From: a bacterium | Lineage (GTDB): Bacteria; Myxococcota_A; UBA9160; UBA4427 | Reading direction: 5' to 3' | DNA length: 64,000 bases | Assembly (NCBI GenBank): GCA_024742285.1 | Contig: JANSYR010000003.1 | Coordinates: forward strand, 1 to 64,000 | Shown here: piece after piece, positions 9,691 through 18,830 of the stretch | Numbering within the stretch: the first letter of the stretch is position 1 | Layout of the letters: each line of letters begins with the position of its first letter | Notes under the pieces: generated by a model | Databases searched by the model: none | What the model saw: the letters and a program-made list of their open reading frames with translations, nothing else | Told to the model about the DNA's origin: nothing | Position numbers and translations under genes: made by a program

Positions 9691-12600
9691 TCAGGAGCGT
9701 CGCGCGAGCTCGAGGATCTCGCCCGTCCAGGCGCCCGGGGCGATCCCGAGCTCACGTTGGAGGGTCTCGGTCGCCTCTTCGACGGCGCGAAGCGCACCCG
9801 CGCGATCGCCCGCGGCGAGCCGCGTGTTCGCGAGACGCCGCCAGGCGCCTTCGTCGTCGCGAGATCGGGCCACGAATTCCTCGGCGATCCGCAAGGCCAG
9901 CGCGGCCCCTCGCGAACCGGCTCCGGTGCCTTCGAGCAGCGCGTCGATCGTCTCGGCCGTTGCGAGCCGATGGAGCGCGTCGAGTGATCGGCGCAGCTCC
10001 ACCACCCACTCGTCGAAGTGCTCGGCGAGCAGGTCGCCGCGCCGGAGCGAGCGCGCGCGCTCGAAGAGCCGCTCGCACTCCGACACGTCTGCGGCGCGTG
10101 CAGCCGACCGCATCCCGTCGACCGCGATCCGCCAGCGCGCCACGTCCCAGTCCTCGAGCGCTGCGTCGGCGAGCCCGATCCGTTCGCCGTCGAGGGTGAG
10201 GAGTCGACTCGGCGCCCCTTTCTTCCGTCGCGGTTCGAGGGCGTCCCTCAGCTTGCTCAGGGTCGCGCGCAGGTTGTTGCGGCCCTGGTCGCGGGTCGCG
10301 TCGGGCCAGAGGTCCGCCTCCACCCGCTCCCGTGGAAGCGCGCGCCCTTCGGCGCAGAGCAGCCGGACGAAGAGCCGCTGCGGATTGCGTCCTCGCCAGT
10401 CCGACGTCCCGAGCGTTCGGGGGCTCCGTTCGACTTCGAGACCGCCGAAGCTTCGGACCTTCAGATCGGACCGGTGGGTCGCGACCGAAGGCAGGCCGAG
10501 GATACGGAGGTCGCGGAGGTCGAGACCCTCGCTTCGGGCGCGCTCGACGGCCCAGCGGAGGAGCGGCGCGTCGATTTCTGGCGCGACGTCGACGAGTCGG
10601 GCGCCACGGTGGGCGCGCCACGCCATCGCGAGCTCCTCGCGCATGCGCTTCTTCTCACCCGCGAGCTCGGCCACCCGCGCGCGACAGGCGCCGACGGCGT
10701 GGGTGATCATCGGGAGCTCGACCCGGATCAGCTTGCGGCGTCTCGCGTCGATGGCCTGGAGCGCCTCCTTCGGGTGACCGAGCTCGGCCAGCACGAGTGC
10801 GGCGAGGGCGGCGCCACCGGACGACAGCGGTGCCGAAGAGAGCCGCGCGGACCAGGCGGCCTCGTCCTGGAGCAGCTCGAGCGCCGAGCGCGCCGCTTCC
10901 AGGGCCTCTTCCGTGCGTCCCGCGCGCTGGAGGGAGCGGGCGAGACGACCCTGGGAGGCGATCCGTGCTTCGAGCAGGTCGATGCGTTCCATCAGGGCGA
11001 GGGCATCGGCGAAGTGCTCCGCCGCCGCTTCGAAGGCATCCGCGCGGTGGGCGATCTGACCAAGAGCGGTCGCGCAGTGGCCGCGGTTGAGGGTCTGCCG
11101 TGCGCTCCGGAACATGCGGTCCGCTTCTTTCAGCGTCGCGCGGCAGTCGTCGAGATCGAGACCGCGCAAGCCGAGCACGCTGCAGCGCCGGGTCTGCATC
11201 GCGTAGTAGCCGGGCCCGTAGAGTCGCTGGGCCTCGTCCGCGCATCGTGCGTCGACCTCGTCGACGAGCTCGTCCCAGTCGCCTCGGGCGAACCGGATCG
11301 TCGAGCCGAGGAAGCCGATCCCGGCGCGTTCGCGGGGATGCTGCTCGCTCGCGTCGGCACGACGCAGCAGGCGCAACGCGAGTCGGTAGCGACCCGTGAT
11401 GAAGGCCGCGTCGGCGAGGCCCATCGAGAGCATTCCCCGCATCCGTGGATGGCGGAGGACTCTCGAGAAGGTGACGGTTCGCCGGACGAGGTCGGCGATC
11501 GCGTCGGTCTGGTTCTCGTTGACGGCGACGATCGCGAGGGCGTGGAGCGTGTCTGCTTCGGCCTCGAACTCGTCGGCGCGCCGGTAGTGGTCGATCGCTT
11601 CGCGCAGTCGTTCGACGGCCTTCTTCGGGTCGCGTCCGCCCGCGATCACGCCCTCGAGTGCGAGCAGCTCGGGACGGTCGTCCTTGAGCGTGACGGGCAG
11701 GGCGGCGAGCGCTTCCTCGGCGAGATCGAAGAAGCCGCGGTCGACCCATCCGCGTCCCTCCCGGACGAAGAGATCGGCGATCCGGACGGTTCGGTCCCCG
11801 TGCTGGTAGACCGAGAGCGCGGCCATACCGCGATCCGCCGACTCGAGCAGCTCGCCGAGCCGGTCGTGGAGCGCTCCCCAATCGTCGTCGGAGAGGCGCG
11901 CTCGGAGGCGGAGCCGCATCCACTCGGCGATCAGCGGATGGAGCGCGAGCCGTGCGTGCTCGCCCTGGAGCAGCCCCGCTTCGACGACCTCTTCGATCGA
12001 GCGATCGTCGGCGACGCGTCCCGCGGCTCGGATCAGGGTCGCCGCGTCGGTGGCGCCGATCAGTGCCGCGATCTCGAGGACGCGAACGGCACCCTCGGAG
12101 AGTCCCGACGTCAGCTCGTCGGCGATGTAGCGGAGGAGGTCCTGGTCCTGGGTGAGCTCGTCGAGGAAGTCGTCGCGGCGCTCCGGAGGCAGGTTCGCGA
12201 GCGCGCGAAGGGCGAAGCGGATCGCGATCGCCCAGCCTGCCGTCCGTTCGAGCAGCAGGCCGATCCGTGAAGCATCGAGTCGGAGGCCGTGTTCGGCGAG
12301 GAGCGCGTCGACCTGCGGGCGCGAGAGCGCGAGGTCCTCGCGAGTGATTACCGTCGCCTCGCCGGCGGCGATCGCCCGCGTGAGCGCACGGGGTTGGCGA
12401 CCGCGGGTCGTCAGGAAGAGACGCAGCCAGCGGGGTGGCGTCCGGACGAAGAGGTTGACGATCTCCGCCGAGACGCCATCGCCCTCCAGCTGCTCGAGCG
12501 CATCGAGGAACACGACGACTGGACGCGCCAGCCGTCGGCCCTCGCAATCGATCAGGGACGCGATGGCTTCCGGCTCAGGTTCGCCGCCGCCGACCAGAGC

Positions 12601-12879
12601 ACGCCGGACGGTCGATCCGAATCGCTCCGCCCCTTCGAGCGTCTCGGGGAGCGCATCGGCGATCGCGTCGACGAGATCGCCGACGAAGAGCGCGGGGTCG
12701 CGGTGGAGTCGGGTGATCGAGAGCCAACCGACCCTTTCGTCCCGGTCCTCGAGGGACGACTGCCAGTGGCGGGCGAGGGTGGTCTTGCCGCTGCCGCCCG
12801 GTGCCGAGAACACCGCAATGGGCCGCTCGTCCAGCGAGCGCGAAGCGTCGATCAGCTCCTGTTTCGGCGCGTACTTCAT
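9691..12879 (-). CDS. AAA/STAND-TPR-winged-helix-BTAD transcriptional regulator
   Basis: This is a 1062-residue regulator. The Walker A motif APGGSGKTT is near residues 26-34, and a Walker B-like VVVFLDALEQ near residue 155. Residues about 250-800 are helical and TPR-like. An OmpR/SARP-type winged helix spans about residues 807-905 (SFGGLEVER..., then LPRERVEADLWPD and NNLRATLSKLRDAL). A BTAD domain runs to the C-terminus and ends ELGIAPG. The order is the reverse of AfsR, where the SARP module is N-terminal, and resembles MalT-like signal-transducing ATPases. The start is ATG at 12879. An 8-bp inverted repeat at 12891-12922 lies just upstream and could be an operator. The target genes are unknown. 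The PEP-CTERM gene is the divergent neighbour. Confidence 0.88.
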   Translation of the reverse strand: MKYAPKQELIDASRSLDERPIAVFSAPGGSGKTTLARHWQSSLEDRDERVGWLSITRLHRDPALFVGDLVDAIADALPETLEGAERFGSTVRRALVGGGEPEPEAIASLIDCEGRRLARPVVVFLDALEQLEGDGVSAEIVNLFVRTPPRWLRLFLTTRGRQPRALTRAIAAGEATVITREDLALSRPQVDALLAEHGLRLDASRIGLLLERTAGWAIAIRFALRALANLPPERRDDFLDELTQDQDLLRYIADELTSGLSEGAVRVLEIAALIGATDAATLIRAAGRVADDRSIEEVVEAGLLQGEHARLALHPLIAEWMRLRLRARLSDDDWGALHDRLGELLESADRGMAALSVYQHGDRTVRIADLFVREGRGWVDRGFFDLAEEALAALPVTLKDDRPELLALEGVIAGGRDPKKAVERLREAIDHYRRADEFEAEADTLHALAIVAVNENQTDAIADLVRRTVTFSRVLRHPRMRGMLSMGLADAAFITGRYRLALRLLRRADASEQHPRERAGIGFLGSTIRFARGDWDELVDEVDARCADEAQRLYGPGYYAMQTRRCSVLGLRGLDLDDCRATLKEADRMFRSARQTLNRGHCATALGQIAHRADAFEAAAEHFADALALMERIDLLEARIASQGRLARSLQRAGRTEEALEAARSALELLQDEAAWSARLSSAPLSSGGAALAALVLAELGHPKEALQAIDARRRKLIRVELPMITHAVGACRARVAELAGEKKRMREELAMAWRAHRGARLVDVAPEIDAPLLRWAVERARSEGLDLRDLRILGLPSVATHRSDLKVRSFGGLEVERSPRTLGTSDWRGRNPQRLFVRLLCAEGRALPRERVEADLWPDATRDQGRNNLRATLSKLRDALEPRRKKGAPSRLLTLDGERIGLADAALEDWDVARWRIAVDGMRSAARAADVSECERLFERARSLRRGDLLAEHFDEWVVELRRSLDALHRLATAETIDALLEGTGAGSRGAALALRIAEEFVARSRDDEGAWRRLANTRLAAGDRAGALRAVEEATETLQRELGIAPGAWTGEILELARRS

Positions 12880-12890
12880 CCCGACTCCTG

Positions 12891-12922
12891 CCGTTCGCCG
12901 ATTCTAGCAATCGCGCGAACGG
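12891..12922. promoter_or_regulatory. Inverted repeat upstream of the BTAD regulator
   Basis: CCGTTCGC (12891-12898) and GCGAACGG (12915-12922) form a perfect 8-bp inverted repeat with a 16-base spacer, 12-43 bases upstream of the regulator's start codon. A second palindrome, TTCGCGAA, lies at 12937-12944. Both are in a locally AT-richer stretch that probably holds the regulator's promoter. Autoregulation is an inference. Confidence 0.4.
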
Positions 12923-13075
12923 TCCAAGTGACTGATTTCGCGAAGTTTTCGTAGTTGCGCACGAGTAACGGACGCGGGGGACGGTTTCGGGGTCGGGGCG
13001 TGCGAGCGCGCCGGCAGGCGATCCGCAGCGCGGGGGCAATGGTGCTCCCGGGCGGTGGGCGCGACGGAGTCGAAG

Positions 13076-16000
13076 ATGTCCGCTCAACGATGCACGTTCG
13101 TTCTCGTGATCACGCTTCTCGTCGTCGGTGGCGCGGCGGTGGCCGGCGCCCAGCCCGTGCCACCGCTGGGATACGTGCTCGAGCCGGTCGCGACCGGTCT
13201 GGGTGACGCGAGTCGGATCGCGATCGCGCCGTCCGGCTTCGGCGCCTTCGGTGGGCAGGTCTTCGCGGCGCGCCCCTCTTCGGACGAGGTTCTTCGGATC
13301 GATCCGACGACCGGGAGTGTTTCCTCCTTCGCGACGACGATCGGGACGACCGGCTTCTTCGTCGAGTTCGGAACCGGTGGCGCCTTCGGTGTCGATCTCT
13401 ATGTCGCGAACTCGGTGGATCCGGCGAGCCCGACCGAGGGTCTCGTCGAGCGGATCGACGCGAGCGGCGTCTCGACGGTCTTCGGCAATCCGACGCCGCC
13501 CCCCGGACCGCCTTCGTATCAGTTCGGCGGCGTCGGCATGGCGTTCTCGGACGGCGGCGCCTTCGGCACGTTCCTCTACTCGGGAACGGGCGGAGGACAG
13601 ATCAGCGACTCGCTCTCGACGCTCCCGTCGACCGGCGGATCGTCGGCGCTCTTCGCTGATTTCGGCTCGGTCCTGAACGGAACGCCGACCGAGCTCCGCT
13701 TCGGCTCCGGCCTGCTCGGATTCGGAACCGATCTCTACGTCGGACTGAACGTGGTGAGCGGTGGGACCGGCGTCGAGACCGGCATCTACCGCTACGACTC
13801 GGCGGGCGGGCGGACCCCGTTCTCCCTCGCTTCCGCCGATCCGGAGTTCACCGGCGTCCCGAGCGGTCTGGCCTTCGCAGAGCTCGGCGCGTTCGAAGGG
13901 GCGCTCTATGCGTGCGTCAACGGCGACGCGATCGTGCGGATCGACGACACCGGCGACGTCGAGCGCTTCGTCGAGTCGATCGGGAGCTGCTCGAGTCTGG
14001 CATTCAGCGAAGACGGGCAGACCCTGTACTTCATCGACTCGACCACGGGCACGCTGTGGGCGCTTCGCCGGATGCCCACGCCGAACGTTTCGGTCGGGGA
14101 CTTCGTCGTCTTCGAGGAGGACTTCCGGGGCGAGTTCACCTACCCGACGAATCCGGAGGCGAACGAGCTCGGCTTCGGGGGCATGACGCCGTCGGGCGCT
14201 CCTTTCGGGGCCGGTCCGGACGTCGACGGTCGGACCGTCACCTATCAGGTCGACGGCGCGAGCGGTGAGATCAGCCAGCTCGTCGAGACCGACGGCGGAC
14301 CGCTGGCGGACGGGAGCTTCATGATCCGCACCCGCGCTTCGGGACTCTCTTCGCCCGTCCTCTCCGGGGTCGCGCTCGTTGCGAGCCAGGGCGGTGTCTT
14401 CGCCGCCGGCGTCGAGGACGTCTCGCTCGCGGCCCAGGTCGAATTCACCTGGGACGGGATGGGCACGCCGCAGGGCGAGCTGCAGGTCGTCGAGCGGCGA
14501 TTCCCGTCCGGACCCGAGTTCGAATCGGTCGAACCCCTGACCGCGCCGGTCGTCGCCGCACTCCTCGACGGCGCAGCGTTCGATCTCGAGCTCGACGTCA
14601 CCCGGGGCGAGGGGATCGGCAGCGCGACGGCGGCGCTTCGACTCGACTCGGGCGCGACGGCGACGACCGCTCCGCTCGCCTTCTCGATCGTCTCGACCGA
14701 GTCCTTCCTGTGGGTGCGGCACGCCTTCGGCCTCGACGGGCCCTCACCCGAGGTCGTCGCGCTCGATCTCACGTCTTTCGAAGTGCTGCAGCCCTTCGTG
14801 AATTCGTTCGCCGTCGATTCGACGATCGACGCTGTCGATACGCTGCCGGGGGACGGCTTCTGCTCGACGACCGCGGCGGAGTGCACGCTCCGGGCGGCTC
14901 TCCAGGAGGCGAACGCGCTGGCGGGGTCGACCGAGATCGTGCTCGGCGCAGGTACTCATACGCTCTCGATTCCAGGAGACGACGAAGATGCATCGGCGAC
15001 CGGCGATCTCGACGTGCTCGACGATGTCGCGATCCGAGGTGCCGGGCCGGGAACCACGATCATCGACGCGGCGTCGATCGACCGTGTCGTCCACAATCCC
15101 TCGAATCCGATCTCGCAGCCGACGCTTCGTCTCGAGGGCGTCACGCTGACCGGCGGGCAGGCGGACGACGGGAACGACCCTTCCGGAGGGGGGGTGCTGT
15201 CGGTGGGGCGGCTCTTCCTCGCGGACTGCGTCGTCGCGGGAAACCGGGCCAACTTCGGCGGAGGGATCGTGTCGGGCTCGAGGCTCTCGATGAAGCGATG
15301 CGTCGTCGAGAACAACGAGGCGATCGACTATTTCGTGGACTCCAGCGGCGGAGGAATCCGTGTGCCGACTGCCATCTCGAGCGCGGCGCGTGCCCACTTC
15401 TTCGATTCGGCGATCGTTTCGAACTTCGCGGACGTGGATGCCGGATTGGAGTGCACCGGCTTTCCATTGGCGGGAAGCAGCAATCGGGTCTGGCTCGAGA
15501 ACACGACCGTGAGCGGAAACGAGGATGCGGTGGCCGGTGAGCAGATCAGTCTGAGCAACTGCACGGGCACGCTCCTCCATTCGACCGTGGTCGGCGGTTC
15601 AGGGTCTGGACTCTCGGCGTCCCGGTCCGTGACCTCGACCGCGGCGCTGCGGCTGGTGAACAGCGTGTTTTCCGGCACACCGGCGTGCGAACCCTTCTCG
15701 ACCCTCACGCCGACGCTCGAAGGCAACAACGCGAGCGAGGACACGAGCTGCGGCTTCACCGGTCTCTCAGACATCGTGGGCGTGTCCCTCGATCTCGCAC
15801 CGCTCGCCGCTCTCGACACGAACGGCGGTCTGCTGGCCTCGACGCGCGGCCACCTGCCGAATCCGGGCAGCCCCCTGATCGAGGCGGCCGACGAGGACGC
15901 GTGCACGCGCTTCGACCAGCGACGCGGTCTGCGCCCGGTCGACGGCGACACGAACGGAACGCCCCTATGCGATCTCGGGGCGATCGAGGTTCCGGAGCCC

Positions 16001-16087
16001 GGCTTCGCGATCGGGCTCTGCGCCGGCGTGATGGCCCTCGGCACACTGCGGCGAAGAAGCCTCGCTCGACTCGACGGGGGAACCTGA
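13076..16087 (+). CDS. PEP-CTERM surface protein with CSLREA/beta-helix region
   Basis: A 1003-residue exported protein. The chosen ATG at 13076 gives a signal peptide ending near GAAVAGAQ, and a GGAG precedes it by seven bases. Residues about 25-340 look like beta-propeller blades, with repeated short Gly/Phe-rich segments around FGAFGG and FVEFGTGG. CSTTAAECTLRAALQEANA near residue 600 is the CSLREA-type motif that precedes right-handed beta-helix domains. The late DQRRGLRPVDGD and CDLGAIE segment is characteristic of the same group. The C-terminus is a PEP-CTERM sorting signal: VPEPG, a hydrophobic stretch, then RRR. It should be processed by an exosortase and displayed at the surface or in an extracellular matrix. 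No exosortase is in the window. Confidence 0.88.
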   Translation: MSAQRCTFVLVITLLVVGGAAVAGAQPVPPLGYVLEPVATGLGDASRIAIAPSGFGAFGGQVFAARPSSDEVLRIDPTTGSVSSFATTIGTTGFFVEFGTGGAFGVDLYVANSVDPASPTEGLVERIDASGVSTVFGNPTPPPGPPSYQFGGVGMAFSDGGAFGTFLYSGTGGGQISDSLSTLPSTGGSSALFADFGSVLNGTPTELRFGSGLLGFGTDLYVGLNVVSGGTGVETGIYRYDSAGGRTPFSLASADPEFTGVPSGLAFAELGAFEGALYACVNGDAIVRIDDTGDVERFVESIGSCSSLAFSEDGQTLYFIDSTTGTLWALRRMPTPNVSVGDFVVFEEDFRGEFTYPTNPEANELGFGGMTPSGAPFGAGPDVDGRTVTYQVDGASGEISQLVETDGGPLADGSFMIRTRASGLSSPVLSGVALVASQGGVFAAGVEDVSLAAQVEFTWDGMGTPQGELQVVERRFPSGPEFESVEPLTAPVVAALLDGAAFDLELDVTRGEGIGSATAALRLDSGATATTAPLAFSIVSTESFLWVRHAFGLDGPSPEVVALDLTSFEVLQPFVNSFAVDSTIDAVDTLPGDGFCSTTAAECTLRAALQEANALAGSTEIVLGAGTHTLSIPGDDEDASATGDLDVLDDVAIRGAGPGTTIIDAASIDRVVHNPSNPISQPTLRLEGVTLTGGQADDGNDPSGGGVLSVGRLFLADCVVAGNRANFGGGIVSGSRLSMKRCVVENNEAIDYFVDSSGGGIRVPTAISSAARAHFFDSAIVSNFADVDAGLECTGFPLAGSSNRVWLENTTVSGNEDAVAGEQISLSNCTGTLLHSTVVGGSGSGLSASRSVTSTAALRLVNSVFSGTPACEPFSTLTPTLEGNNASEDTSCGFTGLSDIVGVSLDLAPLAALDTNGGLLASTRGHLPNPGSPLIEAADEDACTRFDQRRGLRPVDGDTNGTPLCDLGAIEVPEPGFAIGLCAGVMALGTLRRRSLARLDGGT

Positions 16088-16199
16088 TCGGGACGCCGCC
16101 GATCCGCCTCCCCCGGCCGGCTTGCCACCAGTGAGGTCGCCCCCCTAGCCTTGTCGGTCCCCCTTCCCGCTCGCGCGAGATCGGGGCGAGGAGGTGGAG

Positions 16200-17963
16200 A
16201 TGCGAGCGATCGGATTCGTGGTGGCCTGGTTCCTGACGCTCTCGTCGTGTCCGATCGGTGCGCAGGAAGACGTGCCGACCGAGCTCTACTGGGGCGACAC
16301 CCATGTCCACAGCGCGTACTCCCTCGACGCGAACCTCTTCAACAACTTCACCCTCGGGCCCGACGCGGCCTATCGCTTCGCGAAGGGCGAGGCGATCCGG
16401 ACCGGGGCGGGGCAGACCGCCCAGCTCGAACGCCCCCTCGATTTCCTCGTCGTCTCGGATCACGCCGAGTACATGGGCGTGTTCAAGATGATCCGCGAGG
16501 ACCATCCCGCCGTCTCCGAGACCAAGACGGCGCGCGTCATCAAGAAGCTGATCGACGAGAATCCGATCTTCGGTCCGGAGAGCATCACGGCCCTGAATCG
16601 GGCCCTGGACGGTGATCCGCTCGTCTCGGACGAGAAGCTCCAGCGGCTCGTCTGGGACGACGTGATCGACATCGCCGAGCGCAACAACGAGCCCGGTCGA
16701 TTCGTCTCGATCGCCGGCTACGAGTGGGGCTCGACGCCGGGCGGAGACAACCTCCACCGCAACGTGCTCTTCCGCGACGGCCCGGAGAGGACGAAGCAGA
16801 TCCTTCCCTTCTCCGCCGTGCACAGCATGGCCCCGGAAGATCTCTGGGCCTTCCTCGCCCGCTACGAGCGCGACACCGGCGGCCAGGCCTTCGCGATCCC
16901 CCACAACTCGAATCTCTCGAACGGGCGCATGTTCGCCGTCGAGGACTCCCGTGGGCAGCCCTTCTCGAAGGCCTATGCCAAGGCGCGCCAGCGCTACGAG
17001 CCCGTCGTCGAGGTGACGCAGATCAAGGGCGACAGCGAGGCCCATCCCTTCCTCTCGCCGGACGACGAGTTCGCCGACTACGAGACCTGGGACGAGACGA
17101 ACATCTTCGGTCTCGCGAAGACCGAGCCCTCGATGCACGAGGGCAGCTACGCGCGGGCCGCGCTCAAGAACGGGCTCCTGCTCCAGACGGCGCTCGGCGT
17201 GAATCCCTTCCGCTTCGCCCTGATCGGCAGCACCGACGCCCACACGTCCCTCGCGACCGCCGACGAGGACGACTACTGGGGGAAGACCGCGAACATGCCG
17301 CCGGGCAGCGATCGGATGCTCGGCCCGTTCATCCGCGCCGTTCCGGAAGACGCGGCGGACACGATGAACTGGGAGCAGGCGGCCGCGGGCTACGCCGGCG
17401 TCTGGGCGACGGAGCACAGCCGGGAGGCGATCTTCGACGCGATGCGCCGGGGCGAGGTCTTCGCCACGACCGGGCCGCGGATGAACGTCCGCTTCTTCGG
17501 CGGTTGGCGCTTCAGCGAGGTCGACGCGCGCTCGAGCCGCGCGGCGCGGGCGGGCTACGTGAAGGGCGTGCCGATGGGTGGGGACCTTCCCGCACGGTCG
17601 CGGGACGACGCGCCGAGCTTCCTGGTCCTCGCGGCGAAGGACGCCGTCGGCGCGAATCTTCAGCGCGTGCAAGTCGTGAAGGGCTGGGTCGGCGAGAACG
17701 ACCGGGCCGAGGAGCGCGTGTACGACGTGATCGTCGCCGAGGATCCGATCGCCGGTGTCAGCGAGATCGCCACCGTCTGGCGCGACCCCGACTTCGACCC
17801 GGAGCGACTCGCGTTCTACTACCTGCGCGTGCTCGAGGTGCCGACCCCGCGCTGGAACGCGATCGACGCCGCTCGCTACGGAAAGCCCATCGCAGGAATG
17901 CGCAGCGCACACCAGGAGCGCGCGTACACCTCGCCCATCTGGTACACGCCGGACGCACCGTAG
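16200..17963 (+). CDS. Exported DUF3604 protein 2, possible lipoprotein
   Basis: A 587-residue paralogue of the proteins at 443 and 43605. The ATG at 16200 follows a strong GAGGAGG; an in-frame GTG two codons earlier overlaps that site and is less likely. The N-terminus has a hydrophobic core and LSSC, a credible lipobox (Cys17), so lipid anchoring is possible; a signal peptidase I site near PIGAQ is the alternative. GDTHVH at residues 32-37 starts the PHP-like metal site, followed by VVSDHAEY, DNLHRNVLF, IPHNSNLS, IKGDSEAHPF and GSTDAHTSLA. The tail is TSPIWYTP. It is the only one of the three without the downstream repeat. Its stop codon is two bases from the convergent gene. Confidence 0.9.
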   Translation: MRAIGFVVAWFLTLSSCPIGAQEDVPTELYWGDTHVHSAYSLDANLFNNFTLGPDAAYRFAKGEAIRTGAGQTAQLERPLDFLVVSDHAEYMGVFKMIREDHPAVSETKTARVIKKLIDENPIFGPESITALNRALDGDPLVSDEKLQRLVWDDVIDIAERNNEPGRFVSIAGYEWGSTPGGDNLHRNVLFRDGPERTKQILPFSAVHSMAPEDLWAFLARYERDTGGQAFAIPHNSNLSNGRMFAVEDSRGQPFSKAYAKARQRYEPVVEVTQIKGDSEAHPFLSPDDEFADYETWDETNIFGLAKTEPSMHEGSYARAALKNGLLLQTALGVNPFRFALIGSTDAHTSLATADEDDYWGKTANMPPGSDRMLGPFIRAVPEDAADTMNWEQAAAGYAGVWATEHSREAIFDAMRRGEVFATTGPRMNVRFFGGWRFSEVDARSSRAARAGYVKGVPMGGDLPARSRDDAPSFLVLAAKDAVGANLQRVQVVKGWVGENDRAEERVYDVIVAEDPIAGVSEIATVWRDPDFDPERLAFYYLRVLEVPTPRWNAIDAARYGKPIAGMRSAHQERAYTSPIWYTPDAP

Positions 17964-17965
17964 GC

Positions 17966-18736
17966 TCAGGCTTCGTTGGTGGCCTTCGCGCGGATCCGAT
18001 CGAGGTAGGGCCTGGGAGGGAAGAAGGCGAGCATCAGGGCGACGACCGAGGCGGGGACGACGACGAGGAAGAGGGCGCGGACGAAGGCCATGACCTGCGG
18101 CTGGTAGGTCGTCTGGGCTTCGGCGGGATTCTCGAGATCGCCGAGGACGACCATCGCCACGAGGCGGATGACGAGGGCGACGGCCGGCAGCAGCGAGACG
18201 CCCAGGGTCCAGATCGACCACAGCAGGAAGCGGTTGGTGACGACCGGATCGGAGAGGCCGAGGCGTTCCCGCTTCTTCATGGAGCGCCAGTAGCGGAAGG
18301 ACTCGAAGAAGGCCCAGCCGGTCGGGACGATCCGGAAGGAGTTCGTGGCGATCACGGCTGCGGAGTCCTCGGCCATCGCATGGTCGCCGGCGAAGGTCCA
18401 GACGGTCGTCGCCGCGATCGCAATGACGACGCTCCAGGCGAAGGCCCGGGCGAACCCGCTCTCGGGATGGAAGACGCGCTGGGTGAAGAACGCCATCGCG
18501 CAGGTGCCGGTCGCGAGGCTCGCATGGCCGATCGAGTTCGTGAGGACGGCCAGGTCGGGCATCTCGAACTGCATGCCCGCGCCGAACACGCGGAGGGAGA
18601 TCCCGAAGGAGGCACCCAGGAAGTAGAGACCGCCCCAGAGCTCGGGCGCTCGTCGGGTTCGCGAGGCGAGCCGCAGTAAGCGCACGGCGGGCGCGAGGAA
18701 GAAGAGGAAGACGACGATCGGAGCGACGGTTGTCAT
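17966..18736 (-). CDS. Polytopic membrane protein of unknown function
   Basis: A 256-residue protein with about seven hydrophobic helices. The first is APIVVFLFFLAPAVRLL and the last is FLVVVPASVVALMLAFF. The connecting loops carry charged residues such as SRTRRAPE and MKKRERLG. I chose the ATG at 18736 because AGGTGA lies seven bases upstream; an ATG eight codons earlier (18760) has no ribosome-binding site. I do not recognise the family and see no catalytic motif. A 15-bp palindrome at 18798-18812 is upstream and may control it. Seven helices without a binding motif could suit a sensor or a transport accessory, but there is no direct support. Confidence 0.75.
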   Translation of the reverse strand: MTTVAPIVVFLFFLAPAVRLLRLASRTRRAPELWGGLYFLGASFGISLRVFGAGMQFEMPDLAVLTNSIGHASLATGTCAMAFFTQRVFHPESGFARAFAWSVVIAIAATTVWTFAGDHAMAEDSAAVIATNSFRIVPTGWAFFESFRYWRSMKKRERLGLSDPVVTNRFLLWSIWTLGVSLLPAVALVIRLVAMVVLGDLENPAEAQTTYQPQVMAFVRALFLVVVPASVVALMLAFFPPRPYLDRIRAKATNEA

Positions 18737-18797
18737 GGGCAGATCACCTGCACTGCTCATCGGAACGCCGGAAGCAGCCCTTGAGCAGATCGACCCA

Positions 18798-18812
18798 GGA
18801 CGGAATCCGTCC
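18798..18812. promoter_or_regulatory. 15-bp palindrome between ThDP enzyme and membrane protein genes
   Basis: GGACGGA-A-TCCGTCC is a perfect 7-bp inverted repeat around one central base. It lies between two minus-strand genes, 18 bases past the ThDP enzyme's stop and 62 bases before the membrane protein's start. It could be an operator or a short terminator stem. No T tract follows it. Confidence 0.35.
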
Positions 18813-18830
18813 CGTCGCCCACGATTCGGG

